Made by a program: the position numbers and the translations under genes. A stretch of 64,000 nt of DNA from Theristus sp. LFF4_11 (lineage: Eukaryota > Nematoda > Chromadorea > Monhysterida > Xyalidae): NCBI GenBank assembly GCA_030248135.1, contig JASANC010005240.1, forward strand, positions 19,082-83,081, in the 5' to 3' direction. The notes under the pieces were generated by a model. The model saw only the letters and a program-made list of their open reading frames with translations, was not told the DNA's origin and did no database searches. The first letter of the stretch is position 1; every line of letters begins with the position of its first letter. Of the stretch, positions 25,560-35,310 are shown one piece after another.

Positions 25560-26080
25560 TGCAAAAAAGTAGAGAAAAAATTGATGTGCATTAACTGATT
25601 AAACCAGAATTACTGATTGAGTATATAGACCCTTTTTGTCACTTGGTGGTAGTTCAGAAATCTGTTGCGTCAACCAGAACGTGAAAGGTCAAAGTATTTT
25701 TGCGTTTTTTTCGTTGACGAGCCTGTTCAATTTCCGATTCTTTTTTATCGATAAAACTTGAATATTCAGAAAACTCAAACTTAAGGTCCGTTTAGCCGTC
25801 CGTATTTGCATCCGGCACGGCACGTCACGTCACGTCAAACCTCGTTTATGCTGCAAAAAAGAGCAATCCGACACGTCACGGCACGTCACGTCTTGTTTTA
25901 GAACTCGCGCTCGTTTATGTCCCTGTACGGCGACGTACGTCGACGTTCAGACAGATACGGACGCATAAACGATGACGTGACGTGCCGTGACGTGCCGGAT
26001 GGTTTTAGAACACGCGCTCGTTTATGCTCCTGTACGGCGACGTGCGTCGACGTTCAGACAGATACGGACGCATAAACGAT

Positions 26081-26945
26081 GCGCTGATCACGGATTTTGA
26101 GTTAGTTTTTTATGTGAGCAACTCTAGATGCTGAATCGTGACGATTTCGGGCGAATCGGCCGTGGAAATTGGCGAAATCGGTCCGTAAACGAAAAACAAT
26201 AAAAGGGTGTTTTCCAGGGTAATTCAATGCGCTGATCACGGATTTTGGGTTAATTTTTTATGTGAACAATTCTAGGTACTGAATCTTAACGATTTCAAGC
26301 GAATCGGCCGTGGAAATTGGCGAAATCGGTCCAGAAATGAAAACCAAGAAAACTGTGTTTTCCATGGTAATTCAATGCGCTGATCACGGATTCTGGGTTA
26401 GTTTTTTTATGTGAGCAACTCTAGGTACTGAATCGTGACGATTTCGGGCGAATCGGCCGTGGAAATTGGCGAAATCGGTCCAGAAATGAAAAAAAACGGT
26501 GTTTTCCATGGTAATTCAATGCGCTGATCACGGATTCTGGGTTAGTTTTTTTATGTGAGCAACTCTAGATACTGAATCGTGACGATTTCGGGCGAATCGG
26601 CCGTGGAAATTGGCGAAATCGGTTCAGAAATGAAAAACAAAAAACGGTGTTTTCCATAGTAATTCAATGCGCTGATCACGGATTCTGGGTTAGTTTTCTT
26701 ATGTGAGCAACTCTAGATACCGAATCGTGACGATTTCGGGCGAATCGGCCGTGGAAATCGGCGAAAACGGTCCAGAAATGAAAAACAAGAAAACGGTGTT
26801 TTCCATGGTAATTCATTGCGCCAATCACGTCTTTTGGGTCAGTTTTCTTGCGTGAGCAATTCTAGGTACTGAATCGTGACGATTTTGGGCGAATCGGCCG
26901 TAGAAATAGCATATGCGAAATTGGCCTAAAAAACGAAAAATGAAA
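26081..26945 (+). repeat. 148-bp tandem array
   Basis: Six head-to-tail copies starting GCGCTGATCACGG at 26081, 26229, 26377, 26521, 26669 and (diverged, GCGCCAATCACG) 26818; spacing 144-149 bp. Each contains GCGAATCGGCCGTGGAAAT and ends with a GTGTTTTCCATGGTAATTCA segment. No protein frame runs through it. Confidence 0.9.
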
Positions 26946-26999
26946 AACCTTAGTCGAACTGTGATTTTGGTCCGACCTTCGGGGCTTATGTAAAAGTCA

Positions 27000-28038
27000 G
27001 AATATTATCTAAAAATGCGGGAGACGCATATAAAAGGAGGAATATGGCCTTGTGTAAGCAGTGAAAGACTTGGCTCGACAACGCTTTTCAAGTCTCTAAT
27101 GTGGTACACACGGATACAAGTACATAAGAGTCATATTTTTGCGCCGCGTTTGTTTGTTTTTTTCTGAAGCACGCCCCCACCGATTCCGGAAACCCGAAGG
27201 TACCAAACTCCGGTGGGATTGGGGAATGGACGGCTCACCATCCCGTGGAACCAATACCCTCTCCACGTGATGGGGACAGCCTCTAAGCCCCGCTCTGTCT
27301 TGGGGGGCACCAGTATCTTAGCCCGATTTCGGTTTCGGTGGCCTGCGGTCGCTATATCCCCGGAGGGCAGCGAATCCGAAACTTTCGTTTTCGTTTTCGT
27401 TTTGCTGAAAAGCGTAAAACTTTGAAGTTATTTTATAATTGTCCTCTTCGATTTAATCTAAAATCACGCCATGTGCGAAATTCTGTAAATTCTGTGCAAA
27501 AACAGAAAAATCAGAGATTGCAAAACATTGTTGCATGTAGCTTTTTCGTTGTTGTTAACGTACGCACCGCTGTGTACACACCAGCACCAGTGACAAAAAG
27601 GAGTTGTCTTCCATTGATTTTCACCTTTTTTACCGGTGTCAACTTCAACTAGTGTGGCAGGATAAACCGTCTGTCCCGTGAGTCATTGCATTTGCCACAG
27701 GAGACCTTGCGTTCCGCAATGCTTCTGCGATACAATTTGTCCTGGACAAACCAGTGTCAGCGAGCTAAAGTCTGATTGTTATTTTAGTAGTTTTAGTGGT
27801 CGCTAAATGCCCGAAATCCGCAAATGTGAAAGTTTATTTGTCTACAATACAAAGTACGAGGGTTGCCATGTGCAACCGAAATCATAAATAAACGGCGCAA
27901 AAATATGGCTCTTATGTACTTGTATCCGTGTGCACCACATTAGAGACTTGAAAAGCGTTGTCGAGCCAAGTCTTTCACTGCTTACACAAGGCCATATTCC
28001 TCCTTTTATATGCGTCTCCCGCATTTTTAGATAATCCT
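27000..28038. repeat. Inverted repeat pair of 145 bp
   Basis: 27000-27145 and 27893-28038 are near-perfect reverse complements (for example ATTATCTAAAAATGCGGGAG versus CTCCCGCATTTTTAGATAAT, and GACTTGGCTCGACAACGCTT versus its complement). The 750 bp between carries the GC-rich repeat described at 27167. The pair looks like ends of an element nested in the big foldback unit. Confidence 0.8.
27167..27226 (+). repeat. Repeat R (TGAAGCACGCCCCC...)
   Basis: Starts TGAAGCACGCCCCCACCGAT and includes GGAAACCCGAAGGTACCAAA. Other copies: 41519-41562, 60006-60067 (followed by ATCAATCAATC), and a short piece at 43859. Here GC-rich sequence continues to about 27410, so this may be a longer member. Class unknown. 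Confidence 0.7.
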
Positions 28039-28694
28039 ACTTTAGCCTCGTGCCTCCTTGCCGACAGGGGTTGCCGACTTAGCTGCAGTAAACAGGAATT
28101 TTTGAACACAGTTAAATTTTGGTAATTTTCTGAAGAGGAACAATTAAGAAGTAGTGGGTAGGTGTTTGACGCGTTATTTCTCGAGTTGTGTTGAACCATA
28201 TTCAATGAACTTGTAGACAGTTGTTCAGGAAAGTTCAACTTAGATTTGTGCAAAATTTCAAAGAAATTCAGCCACCTGCACATGAATGACAGAGAAAAAC
28301 ACAAAAAAATGATTCGCTATCGCGCATGCAACTATTTTTTTCCCAGTGGGTGTTCACGATACCATTACCATTATTTAGAGTTGGGAGTGAAACTCGCTGC
28401 CCATGGGAGCCCACGTAGAATAGACTCTTGCCTACGTTGAATAACTGACCAACGTTTCCAAACAAAAAAGGACAGCACGTTGATATTTTTGCTTTGTGAT
28501 GCAGAGAACTGCTAAAAATGTGTGTGCTTCCTATCACTGTACACGATGGGCATGCAAAAATCGGCACACAGTGAAACATACGAAGGGGAAACTTATCGAT
28601 TGGTGCTGACCACCGAACGATAAGGCTCGTGTTTCACACCTAGTCAACTATTATAAAAACGATCTGGCAAGTTGCTGATTCTGGCGTTTCACAG

Positions 28695-28875
28695 AGCGAA
28701 GCCAGGCCGCCGGCTAAACCCGGGGGTTGTGGCCGAGTCCGGCTTTGGGGTTGCCGGAGCGGGTGTAAAAGCCTGTGCGTCCCCCGTGTTTCGCTGGGTG
28801 TGTGGTTGGCACGGATGAAGCAGGCCCATAACTATTACCCATGGTAATAGGGGCTTGTGGCTGCGTCGCCACCGC
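28695..28875. repeat. GC-rich insert of unknown type
   Basis: A block far richer in G and C than its flanks (AAACCCGGGGGTTGTGGCCG, CCATGGTAATAGG palindrome) with sharp borders to AT-rich DNA. I found no second copy by eye and no open frame of note. Confidence 0.3.
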
Positions 28876-29726
28876 CCTTTTTATTTTTTTGAACAACAAA
28901 GTTGGACTTACATGTAAATTGGTTTTTAAGGCAAATGTTATGAGCGCTGTTAGTTTGCACACTCTGTATTCTAGATAAGTGACAGGTTTAAAACAAAAAC
29001 AAACATACTATACAAGCACCGATTGTTGTTAATTGCCGCCGCTGCAAAAAATGGTGTATTTCGCACCAATTTAGCGTGTCAACTACAGGTAGCGGCTGCA
29101 CGTGAGCGTTACATTACAATTGCTTTGCCAAACCAAAAAGGTTTGGTTGGGTTTTGATTAATTCAAACACACACGGGTCAATTTGCAAGTTACCAATTAA
29201 AAATATAATAGCGAAAACCGAGCCATGGCATGGTCATCAAACTGCAAAGCAACCTCGTCCTCGAGAGCGACTAGCACAGCGCTCGTATAAAACGTTTCCC
29301 TTCTCAGCTATCTCCATACACTGAGTTTCGACGGGTAGGTCAAAATATGGCAAGGTTGGTCATTCCATGGCAGCGACAAGTTGCTATAGAACGACCGGGG
29401 GGTCAAAATATGGCGGGGGTCAAAATATGGCATGACACCGGCATGATTTGTTGCACACTGCCTGCATAAAGTAACAAATTTCTCGCGTTTTCAGGAGGCA
29501 AAAAGTTGACCCGTAACTAGAAGGAGCAAACTCATTGATCGTTTGGTAACATCTACAACGTTTTCCTCTTTGTGCAGTTCTGCACATGGCAATGATTATC
29601 TTTCTTATTGAACGTGTCGTAATATTGTGAAGCAACGTGCTGCGACCCACTGCCACTGGGCCCGTTGCTTGACGATTCACTGTGCGTCACAGTGATACGT
29701 TGTGTCAGCGTACCAAGCTGCAGACC

Positions 29727-30333
29727 TGGCCTGTCGGGGCACCCACAGCAGCAAACTATTTGTGCACGCGCACTGTTGGAAAACACGTGTTTTCGCCTGT
29801 TCTTCTGCTCTGCATTGAATGAACTGCTCGAAAGACTTGAGCGAAAGACGAAATTTCAAAAGACTTGAATCTTTGGGTTGTTTCTAATTTGAGTTGCAAT
29901 CTCCATTCTCCAGTCAAAATTGGTTGTTGTCGCAAATATTCAATTTCAATTGGCACCTAACTTTATTGAATTTTGCTTGGTGACGTACGGCTTTTTAGAG
30001 CAGAATCTAAAATACAACGTCACGTCACGGCACGTCACGTCATCGTTTATGCGTCCGTATCTGTCTGAACGTCGACGCACGTCGCCGTACAGGGGCATAA
30101 ACGGGCAAAAATTCTAAAACCATCCGGCACGTCACGGCACTTCACTTCACGGCACGTCATCGTTTATGCGTCCGTATCTGTCTGAACGTCGACGCACGTC
30201 GCCGTACGGACGCATAAACGAGCAAAAATTCTAAAACCATGCGGCACGTCACTTCATCTCACGTTATCGTTTATGCGCCCGTGTCTGTCTGTACGGCGAC
30301 GTGCGTCAACGTCCGGACGGCTAAACGGGCCTT
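29727..30333 (+). repeat. 600-bp direct repeat, copy 1 (foldback right arm)
   Basis: From CTGGCCTGTCGGGGCACCC to the TIR end this block is repeated in the same orientation at 35418-36013, with only a 10-14-bp indel in the GGCACGTCAC run near 30130 and a few substitutions. The two copies bracket the Penelope-like unit. Confidence 0.92.
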
Positions 30334-30482
30334 AAATATTCAATTTGTCCCTTTTCATGCCCTTTTTCATGTCCGCCTTTGTCATATGTATTGTCCCGAG
30401 AATAACAAGAATACCGGTAATTTCAAATTATTTTACATTATTTTATTTAATTTAAAAAAAATACTTTTTTGGAGGGCGGACA

Positions 30483-30570
30483 TGAACCACCCCATTTGGG
30501 GTTTGCAAAATCGGCTTCGGCCGAAACACCTCATTTGAGGTTTGCCTAATGGGCCTCCCGGCCTACTTTC
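30483..30570 (+). other. Hairpin cluster in retroelement intron
   Basis: Three short stems in a row: ACCCCATTTGGGGT, TCGGCTTCGGCCGA and ACCTCATTTGAGGT, separated by TTTGC-like spacers. They precede the ORF1 exon 2 acceptor by about 180 bp. A role in RNA recognition is possible but not shown. Confidence 0.5.
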
Positions 30571-30743
30571 TTGCATGTCTTCTCTTAAAATACAGATTGT
30601 TTTATCTCCGGTTGTTATTCCCAGCTCCAATTTTTGTTATAATTTTTGTTTTATTTTTGTCATATTCTGCTAGCATATTGCTTTCCTTTTTTCTCCGGTT
30701 AAATTTTAACATTCACCACGGCACTTAAGTTTTAACGCTTCAG

Positions 30744-31469
30744 GAGCAAGATGAAATTGGATTCAACCCGGTTAGCACGCCTCACGAGTCGGCCAGTAAG
30801 AAAAAACAGGCTGAATTAATCAAAAAGTCGATCAAACGTATTGAGGCTCTGGAGCAAAGCCAGGTTGCTGTGCGCAAGGAACTCGGCCGCGTGGAAAGCA
30901 GAGTCGAAGGTGTTGAGCGAACCGTCAAGAACAATTCGATCCGCATCTATTTCCTTGACGTTGATGAAAGCTGCAAAAGTCTAGAAGAACGCGTGCGAAA
31001 ATTCTTCGTCGATTACATGGAGATGCCGAAACAAGAAGAAGAAAAACTCAACATCGCGTCTGTCAACACCACGGAAAAGGGCAAGGTGCTGGTCGTCCAC
31101 TTCGTCACGTCCAAAGACTTCTATCGCGTCATGACTCTGAAGAAGAACTTGAAGAATCATCCAAACAAGGCCAATCGCATGATCACCGTTTGCAAGAATC
31201 TGAGCATCGGTGAACGCGAAGAGCAGAAGAAAGCCAGTGTCGTTCGTGAGCATCTCGAGGACAAGGGCAAAACGGTCTACAACAAGACGCACGTGATCTT
31301 GGGTGTTGACGGCGAAGAAAAGCACTACACGCAGTTCATGCCGATGGCTAATCTGACCAGGTCGGAACTCGAAAGAGAAGCAAAAAAGAAAAAGAAGAAG
31401 AAGCCGTCCGACGCTCAGACCACAAGTACTCCAGCTACACAACAAGCTAGCAGCAGCAATGCAAACTGA
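30744..31469 (+). CDS. Retroelement ORF1, exon 2
   Basis: Opens after a CTTCAG acceptor in phase 0 and runs 241 codons to TGA. Order of features: a Ser/Lys-rich start, a heptad-rich coiled-coil (IKRIEALEQSQVAVRKEL, then RVESRVEGVERTVKNN), an RNA-binding-like alpha/beta domain (SIRIYFLDVDE ... KVLVVHFVTSKDFYRVMTLK), and a very basic tail of ten lysines. The order coiled-coil, RRM-like, basic tail is the common ORF1 layout of non-LTR elements, where it binds the element RNA. The exon fits in phase with exon 1 at 35137-35310, which lies downstream, giving a 299-residue protein. Codon use is even and GC-richer than the flanks. Confidence 0.75.
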   Translation, partial: EQDEIGFNPVSTPHESASKKKQAELIKKSIKRIEALEQSQVAVRKELGRVESRVEGVERTVKNNSIRIYFLDVDESCKSLEERVRKFFVDYMEMPKQEEEKLNIASVNTTEKGKVLVVHFVTSKDFYRVMTLKKNLKNHPNKANRMITVCKNLSIGEREEQKKASVVREHLEDKGKTVYNKTHVILGVDGEEKHYTQFMPMANLTRSELEREAKKKKKKKPSDAQTTSTPATQQASSSNAN

Positions 31470-31965
31470 ATTACACAGACTGTTTTAGGTGACTTGTATT
31501 TTGATCCACGTGCTTATTTTATTTCGGCGTTCTTTCAGTTATTTTTTGAGTTTTTGAAGTATTGGTTCGATGTTCTGTTTACCGGTACATTGGTTCGTGA
31601 TTCAGCAATCTTTCCGTTGCATTTATCGATCTGGTTAGTGATCCTTTGTTCATGTCATCCTCGGTTTTTAATTTTATGACCATTTAATTGATTCCTTTGT
31701 GTTTTTTAATTTTAAGTTGATGGGTATTTGGAAAATAATTCAGTTTTAAAAAAACTTGGTATCTTTATTTATTTATCTTCCTCTGCATTAAGCCTATTAA
31801 TCCAAGTACTAAGAGGGGGAGCTGTCCTCCTGCGAAGAGCAAAACAACCAGCGGGACCGGGTATGGATCTCGTTATAAAAGTCACAGTGTATGCCGGCAC
31901 ACGTGACGCGTTGCCTCCGGTCTGACGGTGGCCGTACCTGGGAAACCGGGGAGGGGCTTCCTTAA

Positions 31966-34893
31966 CCGCGGCAGCCCCGCGGGTCCCTTACCGGCATCTT
32001 CCGTACCATAGGAGGGATCGCCTATGACTATGGAAGTAAAACCGATCGACCCACGAACCAATATGAAAATTACAGCAGAAAAGTTCCTTGTATTCAGCTC
32101 GATTTTAATTCAGAACCAACACCAGCAATTAGTTGGTGGTCAAAAAAGCTTATAGGAACCAATTGTACCAAAGCATGTGGTGAACGTAACTGCAAAATCT
32201 GTGAGCATGTGGTTTCGGAACGTTTAGTTACTTCAAACACAACCGGTATTCGATATCAACTTGTTTCAAATGACTCAACTACGTGCATGTCAAAAAACGT
32301 GGTTTATCTTTTGTCTTGTAAGAAATGTGGTTTTCAGTATGTTGGACAAACTGCGCGATCGTTCAAACAACGGATCATGGAGCATTTACGAAGCATCAAA
32401 AGTCGAGGCAAACAGACGCTGCTGGTGCGTCACTTTACGCAAAAAGACCACTGTTGGAAGGATGTTCAAGTAAGAACTCTCTTTTGTTTGGACGGACTTG
32501 TTCAGAATGCCGACAAAATACGCAGAGAACTTTTACGAGTTGAAAATTTCTTGATTAGATTATTGTGCACTTCATTTCCTTTTGGACTCAATGACAAAGT
32601 GGACAATTACGGAAAAATCACTGAAGACCTTTCCTGTTTCAAGCAAAAATGTTCCCCTTTTTTCACCCAAAGTCTCACACGTAGAAAAAGAGGCCATGGT
32701 TCGAACAGAACCAGAACAAAAAGGAGATGTTCAGTTGATGTTGTTTCAAAACTCTGTGAAATCTATCAAGAAAATTCTACAGAACGAAAGAAAATGTTTC
32801 AATTTCTTCATTCTGCACGTAGATGTGAGCTGATCCAAGCTGAAAAAACAGTTTTAAACAGCTTTCTGATTGGGCAAAGCACAACCATTCGACGCATCAT
32901 TCTTGCCTACCTGTCAGGTAGATTCAAACCTAAGCTTGAGACCAAACCACCGGTTTGCTCTTCCTACTTTAGATTGAATTTTGTTGACAAGAAAATTGAA
33001 TCTATTCGACTAGAAACCATTCTGAAAGATCATAGATTCCAGATTGTTGCTCCCAGTCGGGCGGCACACAAATTTCAGAACGTTCGCGTGGTTTACGCTT
33101 ACAACAATCCCATCAGCAGTAGACTCTGTAATCACAGTAAATTCCTGAAAAATCTTACATTGGATGAATTGTTTCGCATCATGCAAACACCCTGTAATTG
33201 TGCCGACAATGAATTCGTACATTCAGAATTTAACCATGTGATTACTGGTGATTTGAATTTCATTTCAAACTTCAGCCTTCGTGAGCTGTTTGCTAAAGGT
33301 TCCAAATTTAGAACTAATGACCAACATCTTTCTTGGTCTGATATTGCTCATCATGTTCAGCTTCAATTCCACGAATATTTAGCAAAACTTGCTGCTCAAT
33401 GTCGTATTAATATTCATGAGTTCATTCGAGTACGCATACTTTTTGACACAATTCTGTTAAAAAGAATCAGATTTTTTGAATCAGTTCACAGAAATTATGC
33501 TGCTACATCTTTTCCTGTTTCCGAACTTCAGCTTCTTCATAAAAATTACATTGTTGCTCCTGCAGACAAAGCCGGTAACAATTTTGTTATCATCTGCAAA
33601 AAATTTTATGTGGACGTGATGTGTCGGGAAATGGGATTAAACTTTGACGTGAATGGTGAATCAGTCAATGAAGGTAACGACGTTTACGTTCCTGTTCATA
33701 GAAATGAAGCAGACATCATTGACTTACATGTCAAAGTTAGCTCAACTTTCGGAGTTCGATGTGATGATTCAGATTTAGTACTACCAACTATCTTTGCAAT
33801 TCCCAAACTTCACAAATCACCCTACTCTTTTAGATTTATTGCAGGAGCCAGACAATCAAGTTGTAAAGCCGTAAACACTCTGCTACATAAAATTCTCTGT
33901 GCTATTCAGACGCATTTTGCGAATTATTGCAGACAAATCGCTTGTTACAGCGGGTTGAATTGTTTTTGGTCTGTCAAAAATAATATGGACGTTTTATCTA
34001 TGCTTCATAGATGTGGTAATATTGACGCAATTGTTTCGGCTGATTTCAGCACTCTTTACACAGCACTTCCCCATGGAGTAATCTTTGAAAGTCTGGACAA
34101 AATCATCAATGTCTGTTTCAAAAACGCAGCTAAACGTTTTCTGTGCTTGTCCAAAACATCTGAATACTATCAATACTGTGATCATAAACTCCCTGGGCTA
34201 ATTTCCGTTGATAGTTCCGAAATCAAGGATTTAATCCGTTTTGTTGTTGGAGAAACCTATGTACGCTTTGCCACTAAAATTTACCGACAGACCTTGGGAA
34301 TTCCAATGGGTTCAGTCAGTGCCCCAAAACTAGCCTGCTTGACGCTAACAGGCCTCGAATTTCAGTTTTTGATGGACAGAAGAAATCGCGAAACCGCTGC
34401 AAATCTTCAGTTTGTTTGTCGTTACATTGATGACCTTCTTGTTTTGAACTGCGATAATTTTATGGAAATTGCATCCAGCATCTATCCTGCTTCAATTCCA
34501 TTGAAACGTTCTAACAGCTCAAACAACCAAGCCAATTTTCTTGATTTAGGCATCTCCTGTGAAAATGGAATTAAAGTAGACATTTATGACAAAACAAGAG
34601 ACTTCAATTTCAGAGTTCTCAAATACGTTCATGCAAATAGCGTTGTTCATTCGTCCATTGGTTTCAACATTTTCACTGCGCAGCTCATACGCTTTGCTAG
34701 AATCTGTTCCGACAAACGTGACTTTCAGAAACATGTCAGAGAACTAGCTTCTACTCTTGCTTCTCAAGGTTTCTGTAGGCAAAAACTACTTGCCCGTTTT
34801 TTCAGGTTCGCAGAAAACAATAAAAGCATTCTCTGCAAATTTGATTTAGACCAAAAACTTAGGCTTATTGCTTTTGCGTTAAAAATCATCTGA
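31966..34893 (+). CDS. Retroelement ORF2: GIY-YIG endonuclease + reverse transcriptase
   Basis: Open for 975 codons after a TAA at 31963. The N-terminal part has a Cys motif CGERNCKICEH (32170-32208), then the GIY-YIG core YLLSCKKC...YVGQTARS...R..EH (about 32305-32390). A long linker follows, then PADKAGNNFVIICKKFY (33561-33610), LPTIFAIPKLHKSPYSFRFI, SADFSTLYTALPHG (about 34039), the GIPMGSVSAPKLA motif and the catalytic YIDDLL (about 34426), and a Naiad-like thumb (LIRFARICSDKRDF). Canonical Penelope elements have GIY-YIG at the C-terminus; here it is N-terminal. There is no in-frame ATG before 32286, which is inside the endonuclease, so the true start is by another codon, a splice or a lost frame. 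No internal stop or frameshift was seen, so the copy may be young. Confidence 0.9.
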   Translation, partial: PRQPRGSLTGIFRTIGGIAYDYGSKTDRPTNQYENYSRKVPCIQLDFNSEPTPAISWWSKKLIGTNCTKACGERNCKICEHVVSERLVTSNTTGIRYQLVSNDSTTCMSKNVVYLLSCKKCGFQYVGQTARSFKQRIMEHLRSIKSRGKQTLLVRHFTQKDHCWKDVQVRTLFCLDGLVQNADKIRRELLRVENFLIRLLCTSFPFGLNDKVDNYGKITEDLSCFKQKCSPFFTQSLTRRKRGHGSNRTRTKRRCSVDVVSKLCEIYQENSTERKKMFQFLHSARRCELIQAEKTVLNSFLIGQSTTIRRIILAYLSGRFKPKLETKPPVCSSYFRLNFVDKKIESIRLETILKDHRFQIVAPSRAAHKFQNVRVVYAYNNPISSRLCNHSKFLKNLTLDELFRIMQTPCNCADNEFVHSEFNHVITGDLNFISNFSLRELFAKGSKFRTNDQHLSWSDIAHHVQLQFHEYLAKLAAQCRINIHEFIRVRILFDTILLKRIRFFESVHRNYAATSFPVSELQLLHKNYIVAPADKAGNNFVIICKKFYVDVMCREMGLNFDVNGESVNEGNDVYVPVHRNEADIIDLHVKVSSTFGVRCDDSDLVLPTIFAIPKLHKSPYSFRFIAGARQSSCKAVNTLLHKILCAIQTHFANYCRQIACYSGLNCFWSVKNNMDVLSMLHRCGNIDAIVSADFSTLYTALPHGVIFESLDKIINVCFKNAAKRFLCLSKTSEYYQYCDHKLPGLISVDSSEIKDLIRFVVGETYVRFATKIYRQTLGIPMGSVSAPKLACLTLTGLEFQFLMDRRNRETAANLQFVCRYIDDLLVLNCDNFMEIASSIYPASIPLKRSNSSNNQANFLDLGISCENGIKVDIYDKTRDFNFRVLKYVHANSVVHSSIGFNIFTAQLIRFARICSDKRDFQKHVRELASTLASQGFCRQKLLARFFRFAENNKSILCKFDLDQKLRLIAFALKII

Positions 34894-34914
34894 ACTTTTC
34901 TTTCCGTTCGTCAA

Positions 34915-35005
34915 CTTACTTACACACCGTCGTACTGACGAGGGCCAGTGTGTGAGTGAGAATCGATTTATGTTTGCGACTAAGGCCCGAAACATGAATC
35001 GATTC
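34915..35005 (+). ncRNA. Structured RNA candidate with hammerhead-like core
   Basis: 22 bp after the ORF2 stop. CTGACGA (34935) is followed by GGGCC, and GGCCC (34984) is followed by GAAAC, the spacing of a hammerhead CUGANGA / stem II / GAAAC core. In addition a 13-bp stem (34915-34927 with 34948-34960) and a 15-16-bp stem (34961-34975 with 34990-35004) can form, putting GGGCC and GGCCC in two facing loops, so a kissing-loop fold is the alternative. I could not find matching strands for hammerhead stems I and III around a GUH site. Confidence 0.5.
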
Positions 35006-35136
35006 ATCCATTGCTTATAATTGAAACTCTGACTTCGTTTCTTCAGATTGATTGCTGAACATTAATTCAAGTCACCAAAATTAATTCTGATCATCAATTC
35101 CAAATCAACTGTCGTTCACTTTGCTAATTCGTGACA

Positions 35137-35310
35137 ATGTCGAATAATCGCGGACGAGGCAGCACAAGAGGACGCGGCCGTGGCGGCCGTCACGTTCAAA
35201 GGCCGAATCTGGATCGTGGTGCATTCGAGCAGGCTTCGAAACGACAACGCACAGTTGACACCAGCCAAGAGCATGAAGGCGACTACGACTCGACATACGA
35301 AGAGGAACAG
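35137..35310 (+). CDS. Retroelement ORF1, exon 1 (of the next unit)
   Basis: ATG at 35137 opens 58 codons starting MSNNRGRGSTRGRGRGGR, an RGG-rich RNA-binding head, and ending EEEQ before a CAG/GTGTGC donor in phase 0. The continuation after the donor stops within a few codons. Joined to the phase-0 exon at 30744 it gives a smooth acidic junction (EEEQ-EQDE). That exon lies upstream, so this is the start of the next head-to-tail copy, cut off in its intron by the foldback arm at 35418. Confidence 0.65.

Larger units (their letters stand above)
25793..30333. mobile_element. 4.5-kb foldback element
   Basis: Left end AAGGTCCGTTTAGCCGTCC and right end GGACGGCTAAACGGGCCTT are inverted copies. Both arms are made of repeated units (about 110-120 bp) containing GGCACGTCACG, CGTTTATGCGTCCGTATCTG and AACGTCGACGCACGTCGCCG: two units on the left (25806-26080), three on the right (about 30016-30333). 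The interior holds a 148-bp tandem array, a 145-bp inverted repeat and GC-rich repeat pieces, but no transposase frame. This structure is that of foldback transposons. No target duplication could be read. Confidence 0.75.

Noticed and set aside
25209..25591. Alternative frame with signal-like MHINFFSTFLQTLAIF
   Set aside because: Kept only as an alternative: the other frame (DFGNFFNRALQLVQ) follows a good acceptor and resembles the paralogue better.
25761..30341. AATATTCA on both sides of the foldback element as target duplication
   Set aside because: The left copy is about 25 bp from the TIR start and separated by unrelated bases, so chance is likelier.
30533..30560. Second hammerhead core near GGCCGAAACACC
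   Set aside because: GGCCGAAAC is present but no CUGANGA block precedes it; only simple hairpins remain.
32700..32710. GGTTCGAAC as a tRNA B box
   Set aside because: It is inside the reverse transcriptase ORF and no cloverleaf can be drawn.
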